Below, piece by piece: positions 18,279 through 28,600 of a stretch of DNA of 64,000 nt. The position numbers and the translations under genes were made by a program. The notes under the pieces are model-generated. The model did no database searches, was not told where the DNA came from, and was given only the letters and a program-made list of their open reading frames with translations. This DNA comes from Segatella maculosa DSM 19339 = JCM 15638 (lineage in GTDB: Bacteria; Bacteroidota; Bacteroidia; Bacteroidales; Bacteroidaceae): NCBI RefSeq assembly GCF_000382385.1, contig NZ_KB908321.1, forward strand, positions 216,278-280,277, in the 5' to 3' direction. The stretch's first letter is position 1, and each line of letters starts with the position of its first letter.

Positions 18279-19994
18279 ATGAGCAAAGAAGTTATTACAG
18301 GTTCAGAAGCATTGATGCGCGCACTGCATAACGAGGGGGTGAAGACCATCTTCGGTTATCCGGGCGGTGCCATCATGCCGGTGTTTGATGCACTCTACGA
18401 CTACACAAGGGGAGAGACGAAATGGTTCGACCACGTTCTGGTGCGCCATGAGCAGGCGGCAGCCCATGCGGCCGAGGGCTATGCACGAGTCAGTGGCGAA
18501 GTCGGTGTGTGTCTTGTAACCAGCGGCCCCGGTGCCACGAACACATTGACGGGCGTGGCAGATGCCATGATGGACTCAACGCCCATCGTTGTGATTGCCG
18601 GGCAGGTGAGCATCGGTGCACTGGGCTCTGATGCCTTTCAGGAAGTAGACCTTGTGGGTGTGGCACAGCCCATCACCAAGTGGGCCTATCAGATACGTCG
18701 CCCGGAGGATATAGCGTGGGCCGTCAGTCAGGCCTTCTATATTGCACGCTCGGGACGTCCCGGCCCCGTGGTGCTCGACCTTCCGAAGAATTCGCAGACG
18801 CATACGTGCGAATGGGAAGAGGCGAAGGTCAGCTATGTGAGGTCTTATAATCCTTATCCGAAGTTGGATGATAAGGCGATAGAACAGGCTGCCAAACTCA
18901 TCAACGAGGCCGAGCGACCGTTTGCACTGGTGGGGCAGGGCGTAGAGCTGGGCAATGCACACAGCGAATTGCTCGAGTTCCTTGAGAAGGCCGATATCCC
19001 TGCCGGACGCACGTTGCTCGGTTTGTCTGCCCTTGTCTCAGACCATCCCTTGAACATGGGTATGCTCGGCATGCACGGAAGCTATGCCGCGAACATGAAG
19101 ACGCAGGAGTGCGACGTGCTCATCGCTATCGGCATGCGTTTCAGCGACCGCGTGACCGGGCTTCCTTCTACGTATGCCAAGCAGGCCAAGATTGTTCATT
19201 TGGACATCGATGCCTCTGAGATAGACAAGAACATCAAGACGGATGTGGCCGTGTTGGGCGACTGCAAACAGAGCCTGCCCGCCATTACAAGGCTGTTGCG
19301 GAAGAATAATCATAAGTCTTGGATTGCTTCTTTCAAGCAATATGCCGATATGGAAGACGAGCGGGTCATTCAAAAAGATATCCATCCTGCAGACGGACCG
19401 TTGTTGATGGGCGAAGTGACGAATGTTGTTGCCGAAGTGACAAAAGGAAATGCCGTGTTGGTGAACGATGTAGGGCAGAACCAGATGATATCGAGTCGCT
19501 ATTTCAAGTTCAATAAGAAGCGTTCTATTGTCACCAGTGGTGGCTTCGGGACGATGGGGTTCGGTTTGCCTGCCGCTATCGGTTCATGCTTCGGTGCACC
19601 CGACCGCACGGTCTGTTGCTTCTTCGGTGATGGCGGCTTCCAGATGAGTATTCAGGAGCTGGGAACGATAATGGAGCAGCAGACTCCCGTAAAAATGATA
19701 TTGCTGAATAACAATTATCTCGGCAACGTGCGTCAGTGGCAGGACTTGATGTTCAAAGGTCGCCATTCTTTCACGGACATGCTGAACCCCTGTTATGGGG
19801 ATATTGCCAAGGGGTATGGCATTCCTTACGATAGGGTCACCGACCGGAACGACTTGCGGGCAAAGATAGAAAAGATGATTTCAACCGAAGGACCTTATCT
19901 TTTGGAGTGCGCCATCAAGCCGGATGAGGATATCGTACCGATGACCATGCCGGGCAAGAGCGTTGATGAAATGCTGTTGGAGCTGGACTATTGA
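18279..19994 (+). CDS. ilvB: Acetolactate synthase large (catalytic) subunit
   Basis: A 571-residue thiamine-diphosphate enzyme that condenses pyruvate with pyruvate or 2-oxobutyrate, the first common step to valine, leucine and isoleucine. The catalytic Glu lies in VLVRHEQAAAHAAEGYAR near residue 55. The ThDP/Mg motif is GDGGFQMSIQELGTI, ending in NNNYLG, near residue 448. FGYPGGAIMPVFDALY at the start and TSGPGATNTLTG are standard. It is followed 43 nt downstream by its regulatory subunit. Confidence 0.97.
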   Translation: MSKEVITGSEALMRALHNEGVKTIFGYPGGAIMPVFDALYDYTRGETKWFDHVLVRHEQAAAHAAEGYARVSGEVGVCLVTSGPGATNTLTGVADAMMDSTPIVVIAGQVSIGALGSDAFQEVDLVGVAQPITKWAYQIRRPEDIAWAVSQAFYIARSGRPGPVVLDLPKNSQTHTCEWEEAKVSYVRSYNPYPKLDDKAIEQAAKLINEAERPFALVGQGVELGNAHSELLEFLEKADIPAGRTLLGLSALVSDHPLNMGMLGMHGSYAANMKTQECDVLIAIGMRFSDRVTGLPSTYAKQAKIVHLDIDASEIDKNIKTDVAVLGDCKQSLPAITRLLRKNNHKSWIASFKQYADMEDERVIQKDIHPADGPLLMGEVTNVVAEVTKGNAVLVNDVGQNQMISSRYFKFNKKRSIVTSGGFGTMGFGLPAAIGSCFGAPDRTVCCFFGDGGFQMSIQELGTIMEQQTPVKMILLNNNYLGNVRQWQDLMFKGRHSFTDMLNPCYGDIAKGYGIPYDRVTDRNDLRAKIEKMISTEGPYLLECAIKPDEDIVPMTMPGKSVDEMLLELDY

Positions 19995-20037
19995 GAGAGC
20001 GGTTCCCCGATTTATGAAATCTTATTGGTAAATAGAA

Positions 20038-20595
20038 ATGAATCAAGAAAAGAAATTATATACGTTGCTGGTCTATTCAGAGAATATCGCCGGAATACTT
20101 AATCAGATTTCAGCCGTGTTTACGCGTCGTCAGGTCAACATTGAAAGCATGAACGTTTCGGCCAGTAACATCAATAACATCCATAAGTATACGATTACGG
20201 CTTGGAGCAATGAAGAGCAAATCGTTAAGATTACAAAGGCCATAGAAAAGAAGATAGACGTGGTCAAAGCAGATTATTATACCGACGAACAGCTTTTCAT
20301 TCACGAGGTCGCATTGTTCAAGATTTCCACTCCGATATTATTGGAGACGCCGGAAGTGTCGCGTACTATACGTAAACACGATGCACGAATGATGGAGGTG
20401 AATCCCACTTATAGTACAGTTCTTTTGGCCGGACTGACAGAGGACATTGTTGATTTGTTCAATTGCTTGAATGAATTCGATTGCATCTTACAGTACACGC
20501 GCAGTGGACGCATCGCCGTGACACGTAGTCTTGAGGAACCAATATCCGACATTTTGCACCAACAAGAGGAAGAAGGAAATGGAGATGCTGAGTAA
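20038..20595 (+). CDS. ilvN: Acetolactate synthase small (regulatory) subunit
   Basis: A 185-residue partner of IlvB, with an N-terminal ACT domain (residues 8-80: LLVYSENIAGILNQISAVFTRR, NIESMNVS) that senses branched-chain amino acids and a C-terminal domain that activates the large subunit. The length matches IlvH/IlvN of other bacteria. The stop overlaps the start of the thioesterase gene, so the two are co-translated. Confidence 0.95.
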   Translation: MNQEKKLYTLLVYSENIAGILNQISAVFTRRQVNIESMNVSASNINNIHKYTITAWSNEEQIVKITKAIEKKIDVVKADYYTDEQLFIHEVALFKISTPILLETPEVSRTIRKHDARMMEVNPTYSTVLLAGLTEDIVDLFNCLNEFDCILQYTRSGRIAVTRSLEEPISDILHQQEEEGNGDAE

Positions 20596-21346
20596 GGTAG
20601 GAAGCTATGCGTTCTTGGCCGAGCCGTTTCATTGCGACTTCTCACATCGTCTTTTTCTTGGTCATTTAGGGAATCACATGCTGAATGCAGCTGATTTCCA
20701 TTCGAATGACCGTGGCTATGGCATGAGCTATCTCAATCCGCTTCATAAAACATGGGTGTTGTCACGTTTGGCCATAGAGATGAACGAGATGCCGCAGGCC
20801 TATGAGCGATTTACGATTGACACATGGGTGGACAGTGTGATGCGTTTCTTCACCAGTCGAAACTTCCGTGTGTCGGTAGGAGACACGGTTTGTGGATATG
20901 GCAAAAGTATTTGGGCAATGATTGATACCGATTCTCGGCAGCCCGTGGATATCCTTGCCGTGCGTGACGGGCTTATCAAGCAATATATAGAGACTGAAGC
21001 AGCATGCCCGATAGACAAGAGCTCTCGGGTGAAGATGGGAGAAGCAGCACGGCAAATAGGTTCAATCGCCACGAACTATAGCGATGTTGATATGAACGGT
21101 CACGTCAACAGCGTGAAATATATTGAGCATGTGCTTGATTTGTGGCCGCTCGACTGGTATCGCAGGCACCGTGTGAAGCGTTTCGAAATAGCCTATGTGG
21201 CCGAAAGCCATTGCGGTGATGTCTTGAACTTCTATCGTGAAGAGATTGCCGAGAATGAGTATGGCATCAAAATAACCAAATCGAATGGAGATGCGCCCGA
21301 AGAGATAGAAGTTGTTAGATGCAAGGTTGATTTTGAAGAATATTGA
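20579..21346 (+). CDS. Acyl-ACP thioesterase (FatA/B-like) within the ilv operon
   Basis: A 255-residue double hot-dog protein. The first half has MLSKVGSYAFLAEPFHCDFSH and HKTWVLSRLAIEMNEMP; the second half has the catalytic NGHVNSVKYIEHVLD (Asn and His). It hydrolyses acyl-ACP to free fatty acid and ACP, which could feed branched-chain or straight-chain fatty acid release. Its placement between ilvN and ilvC fits a link between branched-chain 2-oxo acids and branched fatty acids. I chose the ATG at 20579, preceded by AGGAAGAAGGA, giving a 17-nt overlap with ilvN. An ATG two codons later (20585) is also possible. Confidence 0.9.
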   Translation: MEMLSKVGSYAFLAEPFHCDFSHRLFLGHLGNHMLNAADFHSNDRGYGMSYLNPLHKTWVLSRLAIEMNEMPQAYERFTIDTWVDSVMRFFTSRNFRVSVGDTVCGYGKSIWAMIDTDSRQPVDILAVRDGLIKQYIETEAACPIDKSSRVKMGEAARQIGSIATNYSDVDMNGHVNSVKYIEHVLDLWPLDWYRRHRVKRFEIAYVAESHCGDVLNFYREEIAENEYGIKITKSNGDAPEEIEVVRCKVDFEEY

Positions 21347-21353
21347 AATTTAA

Positions 21354-21385
21354 TTTGGTTTATTCGTGTTAATATGTTACCTTTG
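21354..21385 (+). promoter_or_regulatory. Separate promoter of ilvC
   Basis: TTTG (21354-21357) and TACCTTTG (21378-21385), 20 nt apart, directly after the thioesterase stop. This gives ilvC its own transcript with a leader of about 145 nt (about 21391-21535). I do not recognise a known riboswitch in the leader, and see a GC-rich CCCCGGCCGAGG near its 5' end. Confidence 0.75.
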
Positions 21386-21535
21386 CATCGAATAAAATAA
21401 TAAATCCCCGGCCGAGGCTTTGGAGAAGTCTTGGAATGGATCTGCCAAACACGTTCTTTGAATAAGACAAGCATGGTTCATAGGGATAACATTAACCCGC
21501 GTTTCCTCAAAGCAGGACGCACATTCTGATTTTTT

Positions 21536-22579
21536 ATGGCAGAACTGAATTTTGGTGGCGTTGTAGAAACTGTTGTCACCAGTAAGGAATTCTCTTTGGA
21601 GAAAGCCCTTGAAGTGTTGAAAAACGAAACGATTGCCGTCATCGGCTATGGTATCCAAGGCCCCGGACAGGCTTGCAACCTGCGTGATAATGGCTTTAAC
21701 GTCATTGTAGGGCAGCGTGAAGGCCGAACCTACGACAAGGCGAAAGAAGACGGTTGGGTTCCGGGTAAGACGTTATTCTCCATAGAGGAGGCCGTTCAAA
21801 AGGGAACAATCATCTGTATGTTGCTCTCAGATGCAGGGCAAATTGCTGTATGGCCGAAGATAAAGCAATACCTCACGTCGGGCAAAACCTTATATTATTC
21901 GCACGGATTTGCCATCAATTGGCAGGACCGTACGGGCGTTGTGCCTCCGAAAGACATTGATGTAATCATGGTTGCGCCAAAAGGTTCCGGCACATCATTG
22001 CGTACGATGTTCTGCGAGGGCCGTGGATTGAACTGCTCTTATGCCGTTTATCAAGATGCTTCGGGCAAAGCTGAGGAGAAGACGATAGCCTTCGGCATCG
22101 GCATCGGTGCGGGTTATCTGTTCAAGACCACTTTCCAACGCGAGGCCACATCTGACCTTACGGGCGAACGCGGCTCATTGATGGGCGCCATCGAGGGTCT
22201 GTTCGAAGCACAATACGATGTGCTCCGTGAGCACGGCCATTCTCCTTCCGAGGCATTCAATGAGACGGTCGAGGAACTCACGCAGAGCCTGATGCCTTTG
22301 TTCGGCGAAAAAGGAATGGATTGGATGTATGCCAACTGCTCGACTACGGCACAACGTGGTGCACTTGACTGGGCACCGCGTTTCCGCGAGGCCATCAAGC
22401 CCGTCATGGAGTGGCTTTACCTAAGTGTGAAGACCGGTAATGAGGCGCAAATTGCTATTGACAGGAACTCACAGCCCGATTATCGTGAGAAGTTGAACGC
22501 AGAACTCGAGGCAATGCGCAATAAGGAAATGTGGAAGGCCGGCGTTACGGTGCGTACGCTCCGGCCGGAAAACAACTGA
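21536..22579 (+). CDS. ilvC: Ketol-acid reductoisomerase
   Basis: A 347-residue enzyme of valine/isoleucine synthesis that isomerises and reduces acetolactate. The nucleotide-binding loop is IAVIGYGIQGPGQACNLRDNG near residue 33, followed by GQREGRTYDKAKEDG. The acidic Mg2+ ligands lie in the C-terminal helical domain (DLTGERGSLMGAIEG, EAFNETVEELTQSLMPL). The length and single helical domain make it the short, class I form. An excellent terminator follows. Confidence 0.97.
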   Translation: MAELNFGGVVETVVTSKEFSLEKALEVLKNETIAVIGYGIQGPGQACNLRDNGFNVIVGQREGRTYDKAKEDGWVPGKTLFSIEEAVQKGTIICMLLSDAGQIAVWPKIKQYLTSGKTLYYSHGFAINWQDRTGVVPPKDIDVIMVAPKGSGTSLRTMFCEGRGLNCSYAVYQDASGKAEEKTIAFGIGIGAGYLFKTTFQREATSDLTGERGSLMGAIEGLFEAQYDVLREHGHSPSEAFNETVEELTQSLMPLFGEKGMDWMYANCSTTAQRGALDWAPRFREAIKPVMEWLYLSVKTGNEAQIAIDRNSQPDYREKLNAELEAMRNKEMWKAGVTVRTLRPENN

Positions 22580-22611
22580 TTATTCTCGCATACATAATTG
22601 TATATATAGGG

Positions 22612-22660
22612 AGAGGACACATCACATTCACTTTGATGATGTGTCCTCTTTTCTTTTTTA
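22612..22660 (+). terminator. Terminator of ilvC
   Basis: A perfect 13-bp stem: AGAGGACACATCA (22612-22624) with TGATGTGTCCTCT (22637-22649), then T-rich sequence. Confidence 0.92.
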
Positions 22661-22714
22661 AACGTTTACTCTTTTCCTATCGGATTACCATAAAAATCAT
22701 TCCGTATTTTAATT

Positions 22715-22795
22715 TCAGCCATATTGTGGGCTAAAATCAGCCACTTTACCACGCAATATGGCTGAGATTGCACGGTAATATGGCTGAGATGACAA
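22715..22795. repeat. TCAGCCAT array, 22-nt unit, copy 2
   Basis: Units at 22715 and 22737 (TCAGCCA) and, in the reverse orientation, at 22759 and 22781 (TGGCTGAG), exactly 22 nt apart, like the array at 6095. It lies between the convergent ilvC and AddB-like genes. Confidence 0.9.
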
Positions 22796-22828
22796 AGTGA
22801 CCGGAAGGACAGAAGAATTTATCACCTG

Positions 22829-25603
22829 CTAACCACAGATGTTCCGATAAGGACAATATTGGCATTGCTTTGTATTTCGCGTCGGGGAGAACGGAACGTC
22901 GGGATTGAAAATCTCTTCTATGAGTTGCTTCAGATGGTCGGTGAATTCTTCCCGATAGTCGGCAACGTCCATGATGGGCTGCTTGTCGAGTAGCAATGTC
23001 GGGTTGTAATCATTCCCAGCAGTGTGCTGGATAAAGAGCAAGGCCGGACTGACGGGGAGAGAAGACGGATTGAGCGAGTGGCTGTCGCGCAGTATGAGCG
23101 CATAGAGAATGGCTTGCAGGTAATAATCGGTGTGGTTTTCGATTTTCTCCGGATTAAAAATGTCGTCTATGCTTTTTACTTTCATGTCGGCGTTGCTGCC
23201 GGTTTTGTAATCGACGACACGGATGCGCGCGCGGCCTTCAGTCTCTACCTTGTCGATACGGTCGATGTTCCCAAACAGATATATTTGCTTTGCCCCGCAG
23301 GAAGTATCGATGTGAAAGGCTTTTTCTACGGGCTCTTCCAATCCGAGTATGGCAAACGGGGTGAGTTTGCAGTCTATCCGTAACAGTTTTCTAAGATAAT
23401 CGATGATGACTTGCCGGTTGATGAGCTGCAATCCGTTGTATGTGACGTTCTTGTCGGCCTCGACCTCGAAAAGTTTCTCTTTGAATGCCTTGTCGACGAG
23501 CCTTTCCAACAAGGATTTGTCTTTCAATGCGGCTTCAATGTCGTCTGCATGAATGATTCCGCCGTGGTTTTTATCGGTATAAAACAGTTCCGCGGCCCGG
23601 TGAAAGATGTTGCCGAATATGCGGTTGTCGATTTCTTCGCTTTCGTTATCGGGCTCTTTTATCCCGGCAATGTAGCGATAGTAGAATCTCAACCGGCAGC
23701 GCAGATAGGCACTTAAGGCTGTCGGCGAAATCCGATGAAGGGCGTTGACGACGTTCATCACTTCCTCGTTCTTTGCAACGGCCAGTTTCCGACTGCGCAT
23801 CGGCGTTTGTTGGGCATTAAGGTTCTTGAAATGAATCTCCTGCGGGCCCTCGACCATCAGCTGGAGCATGAAACGACTCATCTCGCCCGTGCTGGTTCGG
23901 CTGGTAGCCTTGTTGTATGACAAAGTAATGTCGGTTGCCCGTTGCAGCAGGCTGTGGAAATAATATGCGTATATGGCGACCTTGTTGTCAATGGTCGTCA
24001 GTCCGAAAGCCTTTCTGATGGCATAAGGAATGAAGGAAGTGTCGTTGACTCCCTTGGGCATGTTTCCTTCGTTGCACGAGAGGACAAGTATGTGGTCGAA
24101 ATCGAGGTTTCGGGTCTCCAATACGCCCATGATTTGCAGCCCAGCGACAGGTTCTCCGTGGAAAGGGACCGAAGTCGACGCGATGAGCTGGTTGATGAGC
24201 TTGTTGTAGATGTTGAGATCGGCTTCGAGATCTCCCGACACAATCAGCGTTTCTAAACGATTGAAGAGGGTATACATTCGAAAGATGGCTTCCTGCACGA
24301 ACGGGTCTTCTCCCGATGCAGACGCATAACCGTGGCCGATTTCCTGCAGCAGGCCGACAAGCCATGTGTTCATTGATGCTACATCCCCGTATGCTTTTCC
24401 AAACACCATATTGGTATCTTGAACGTATTGCATGTAGGGATGGCGCAAGAGCATTGTCTTCCACTTTTTGCTGAATGTGTTTCTGCTTGTGTTGAACCCT
24501 ATTGTCTGGAGGTTGATGAGCATTTTGACAAACGATGTGACAGGAGAATACTGCAGTGGGTAGCCCGTGGTGATATTCACATGCTTAACCTCGGAAGGAA
24601 TACAATGGACGACGGTTGGCAGTAGACGCTCGTCGGCCATGATGATGGCTGTGCGTCGTCCGTCCTCGATACGTTTCTTGTCTTTCAGCCATGTACTGAT
24701 AAACCGGGTCTGAATGTTTTCCGTCATGGCACTCAAATAAGTAATGTCTTTGGGCTTATCGAAATTATGATATATATCCTTGTCAGAAGCATCGAGTTCG
24801 TTGGGGAATTGTTGCAGGTATTGCCGGATATAGGTTCCGGCCTCATGGTTTATACCGTTATGTTCACGCATGTAATAATCATCGAAGTCCCAATAGAAGT
24901 GTGCCTTCCCCAATGCTTTAAGTCGTTCACAGAGCTTCTGTTCCACGGCCTGCATCATGTTGAAACCTACGAAAATATAGTCGTCGTATCTGAAGTCTAT
25001 CTGCTTCTTCTCAACGACTTCTCTGTAAAGGGCACCTTCGTAGGTAAGTCCCTGTCGATATAAGCATTCTTTGAATTGTGTATATATCTCTTCGAAATTA
25101 CTCCAAAGGTTGATAAATCTCTCTTTGAGCTTGGATTCCATGTCATCAGAGAAATTATCAAAGAACTTCTTCAGCAATTCTTTTTGTTCATCTGTCAGAT
25201 AGGATACATCATCAAGCTCGTGCATGTTCTTCAGATTGACAAAAATCTGATGCGCATCTCCCATGTTTTTGTCAATATCATCAAAGTCTGTCAGTAACAC
25301 CTGTCCCCAACCATAGAATCTATCAAGCGTTTCATCACTTCCGGTACATGAATTGAAGACTTTATGTAGGTCGCAAATGAGTTTGATTGGGTCGGCAACC
25401 ATTCTTTCGGAGTATTCACGAAACAGGTCGCTGATAGTTATATAGGCAGGACTCCATAGCGGTTGGCCAGCATGACGTGCCAACTCTTCGTTTAAGAATA
25501 ACGAGGCACGCTTGTTGGGGAAGACGACTGCGGTGCGTGAAAGGTTCGTGTCATGTTTCCTTAGTATGTCCTCTGCCACATATTGTAGAAACGTCTTGTT
25601 CAT
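22829..25603 (-). CDS. AddB-like PD-(D/E)XK nuclease subunit
   Basis: A 924-residue partner of the AddA-like protein in double-strand break processing. The N-terminal part has a degenerate nucleotide-binding start (TAVVFPNKRASLFLNEELAR) typical of this Bacteroidetes AddB type. A conserved ALSAYLRCRLRFYYRY lies near residue 630, the RecB-type nuclease motif RVVDYKTGS near 796, and CQYCPYRNIC at the very end. The Cys near 632 with the three C-terminal Cys (C-x2-C-x5-C) make a 4Fe-4S staple, as in AddB. The start ATG overlaps the AddA-like stop by 4 nt. Confidence 0.92.
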   Translation of the reverse strand: MNKTFLQYVAEDILRKHDTNLSRTAVVFPNKRASLFLNEELARHAGQPLWSPAYITISDLFREYSERMVADPIKLICDLHKVFNSCTGSDETLDRFYGWGQVLLTDFDDIDKNMGDAHQIFVNLKNMHELDDVSYLTDEQKELLKKFFDNFSDDMESKLKERFINLWSNFEEIYTQFKECLYRQGLTYEGALYREVVEKKQIDFRYDDYIFVGFNMMQAVEQKLCERLKALGKAHFYWDFDDYYMREHNGINHEAGTYIRQYLQQFPNELDASDKDIYHNFDKPKDITYLSAMTENIQTRFISTWLKDKKRIEDGRRTAIIMADERLLPTVVHCIPSEVKHVNITTGYPLQYSPVTSFVKMLINLQTIGFNTSRNTFSKKWKTMLLRHPYMQYVQDTNMVFGKAYGDVASMNTWLVGLLQEIGHGYASASGEDPFVQEAIFRMYTLFNRLETLIVSGDLEADLNIYNKLINQLIASTSVPFHGEPVAGLQIMGVLETRNLDFDHILVLSCNEGNMPKGVNDTSFIPYAIRKAFGLTTIDNKVAIYAYYFHSLLQRATDITLSYNKATSRTSTGEMSRFMLQLMVEGPQEIHFKNLNAQQTPMRSRKLAVAKNEEVMNVVNALHRISPTALSAYLRCRLRFYYRYIAGIKEPDNESEEIDNRIFGNIFHRAAELFYTDKNHGGIIHADDIEAALKDKSLLERLVDKAFKEKLFEVEADKNVTYNGLQLINRQVIIDYLRKLLRIDCKLTPFAILGLEEPVEKAFHIDTSCGAKQIYLFGNIDRIDKVETEGRARIRVVDYKTGSNADMKVKSIDDIFNPEKIENHTDYYLQAILYALILRDSHSLNPSSLPVSPALLFIQHTAGNDYNPTLLLDKQPIMDVADYREEFTDHLKQLIEEIFNPDVPFSPTRNTKQCQYCPYRNICG

Positions 25604-28600
25604 AGTTTAATGATTTTATTGGGAAACAGATACCAAATATAGCCGGAGATATTGCTATATCCTATGTCTTTTAACAGTGCCATGTATTCTGCAACCTGGA
25701 TTTTATGTTCCGCTTGTGGTTTCCCAAATTTATAGTCGACCACAATCATTTCATTACCATCGGTCATGACACGGTCTGGGCGTCGTACTTCAACCTTGTC
25801 GGTAAGTGGGTTGAGTTTCAAAATACTGCATTCGTTGAATAATGTCCAATGATTAGAGAACCAAGTGGACACTCTGGGATCATTAAGACGGTCGGTGATG
25901 GTTTTTCTTAACTTTTCTTGTGTGATGACTTTATTGTATAAAACACCCTCCTCTTCAAGTTCTTTTAATGCAATATCCATATCATCAGTAGTCTTGATGG
26001 TCGAGAAAATCTTATGCATGATATTGCCTAATTGAATATAGCTTTTCTCTTTCAATTCGTCTTCGGCTTCCTCACCGATACGAATGAAGTCTTTACTTTT
26101 ATTACTCTGCCTGAATTGCAGCTTACTTTCATAGTTTTCAATAATGATATCTATGTCTGTTGCAGACCGATTGAATATATTTTCTGAAGCATTATTTTGT
26201 TTTTTTGGTGAAGCCGACACGCCGCTTCCATATGAGAAACATATAGGTTCTTCGTTATTGTTTGGAGCAAAGAACTGTGCTTGCAAGGTTGTGGCGATAT
26301 CTTGCAGGCAGTTTTCTATGATCCAAGAACGTCCGCTACCATTGTCTCCCTTCTTTCCATATATATAAAGCCCCTTTCCTGCCCGCGTAAAAGCAACATA
26401 AAGCAAGTTAAGATTGTCGACCACGTTTTGGAAATGTTCGTAGATATAATCCTGTTCGTAGATGGAGTTCGTCATTTTTTTCTTGCTGAAATCTATAGGG
26501 ACTATCGGCAAAGCATTGAATGGAGCCTCCTGAGGCTTGCACCATATTATATTATTCTTCTCAAGTTGCCAATCACAAAAAGGTATGATGACATGGTCGA
26601 ATTCAAGTCCCTTGCTCTTGTGGATTGTAACAAGGTTGATGCCCTCATTGTTGCTGCTTTGAATGGAACAACTGTGAAGACTATCGGCCCATTGTTCCAA
26701 GAAGCTATGTAAATCGGGTATGCCATCCTGCATGAATTCATTGAGTTTATCATAGAATGTGCAGATATAAGCAGTCTGCCCGGAGAGAGACTGTAGATTG
26801 AAAATTTTATAAAGTGCTTCCGCCATGTCAATGAGAGATAAACTCAACAGATATGTTCTTTTATTGAGGAAATCCTTGGGGAGAGCGTCTTCCATGGCTT
26901 TTCCTTTTAACAGGATTTCGCTGTCTGTCACTTGGACATCGGCATTGGACTTAGCATATAGTTTGACAAGAGTTGCTGTTGTTATAGTATCATTCGGATT
27001 ATCCAGTATCATCATACCGCAGATAATCATATTTACGGCTTGAGACGCATCAAGGTGGAATGCTTCTTCGGACACAAGATGTATATTTGGTTTGTATTGC
27101 AGGAAGTAGTCGCCCACTTCTTGGATTATAGAATTTGTTCTGACAAGTATGGCTATATCTCTTTCTTTGACACCGGCATCAATAAGTTCTTGAACTTTGT
27201 CTGTCATGAGACGCAGCGTTTCTTGATTATATTCTTTGTTATTTGTGAGTAGCTTGATCTCAACAGTTCCCACATCATCTTTTCCTTGTGGAATATCCTG
27301 TGTAACATCTTGGTAAGCCTTTTTTAATTGTTCTGCATTTTCTTCCGTCAATTCCTTTAGTTGTAGGTATTCCTGATGTGAAGCTTTCTCAAAAAAAACA
27401 TTGTTAAAGGTGATGATTCTTTTCTCAGATCTGCGATTGGTTTTCAGAGGTATAATGTGTATTTCCTGTGTATTGAACTCGTGTTCAATATCGTTGAGCA
27501 GTCTCCAATCTCCCGATCGCCAACGATAAATGCTTTGTTTCACATCACCAACTATAAGGTTGCTGTTGTCATGGCTCATGGTCTCACGCAATAACACTCT
27601 AAAATTCTCCCACTGTATGGTACTTGTGTCTTGAAACTCATCAACCATGATATTCTTCAACTGAGTTCCGATCTTCTCAAAGATAAAAGGAGAATCATCT
27701 TCAGCAATCATCGAACGCAACAGCGTTTGGGTATCACTTAGCATAAAGCGGTTTAACTCGCGGTTTAGTTCTTCCACCTTATCTCCGATACTATCAAGTA
27801 ATCTTAATTGATTGAGATGTCGGAGAGTTAGTTCTGCACTTTTGTAAAGCCGAGTCTGTTGTTTCCTTTTCTTTTCTGCTTTTACAAGCATTGGCATCAA
27901 TTGACTGCAGACAAGATCATAGATGGGATCGCCCGCATAAGCTCTCTTTTTGATAACCCACTTTGTCGGGTCTGAGGAAGCAACTTCTGCAGTTTTATTA
28001 TAAACCTTTTCATCATCAATGAAATCTCCAGACTGTAACTTTAGAAAATAACCACAAACGCCACGACTTCCATTTGAGAAATCGCTGATAGAGAAGCCGT
28101 TCAGTTCTATCATGGTGAAGAAATCAGTCCCACATTTCCTAATTTGCTTGTCAGCTTCTGCTCGAATTGTTCTTAAACGACTTGTATAGTGCTTAAAAAA
28201 ATCCTTTTCTTCAAACACTTCCTTTATTTTCTGTCGGTTCCTCTTATAGTATTCTTTGAATATATTCATGCCAAAATGCTTGATCTGTGCAATGACATTC
28301 CATGATTTGTCATCGTCCATATTCTCATGAATGTACTCAAGAATCCATGAGAGTAGGAGAGAGGAATCATTCAAATCTTCAATGAGCTGATCAACAGCCT
28401 GCTGTTCTACTTGTGTATCATTAAGTTCTATACGCAGGTTGGCTGTTAGTTCAAGTTCACGTGCTAAGTTTCTTAAAACCGTCTGGAAGAAAGCATCAAT
28501 AGTCTCTACACGAAAATAGCTATAGTTGTGGACGAGTTCACTGAGCGCATATTTTGCATTATTGATGATGACATTCTTATCTAAAGATGTAAGCAACCTT

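Noticed and set aside
21391-21535. A known riboswitch or T-box upstream of ilvC
   Set aside because: I found no T-box consensus, no specifier loop and no terminator/antiterminator pair; recorded only as an uncharacterised leader.
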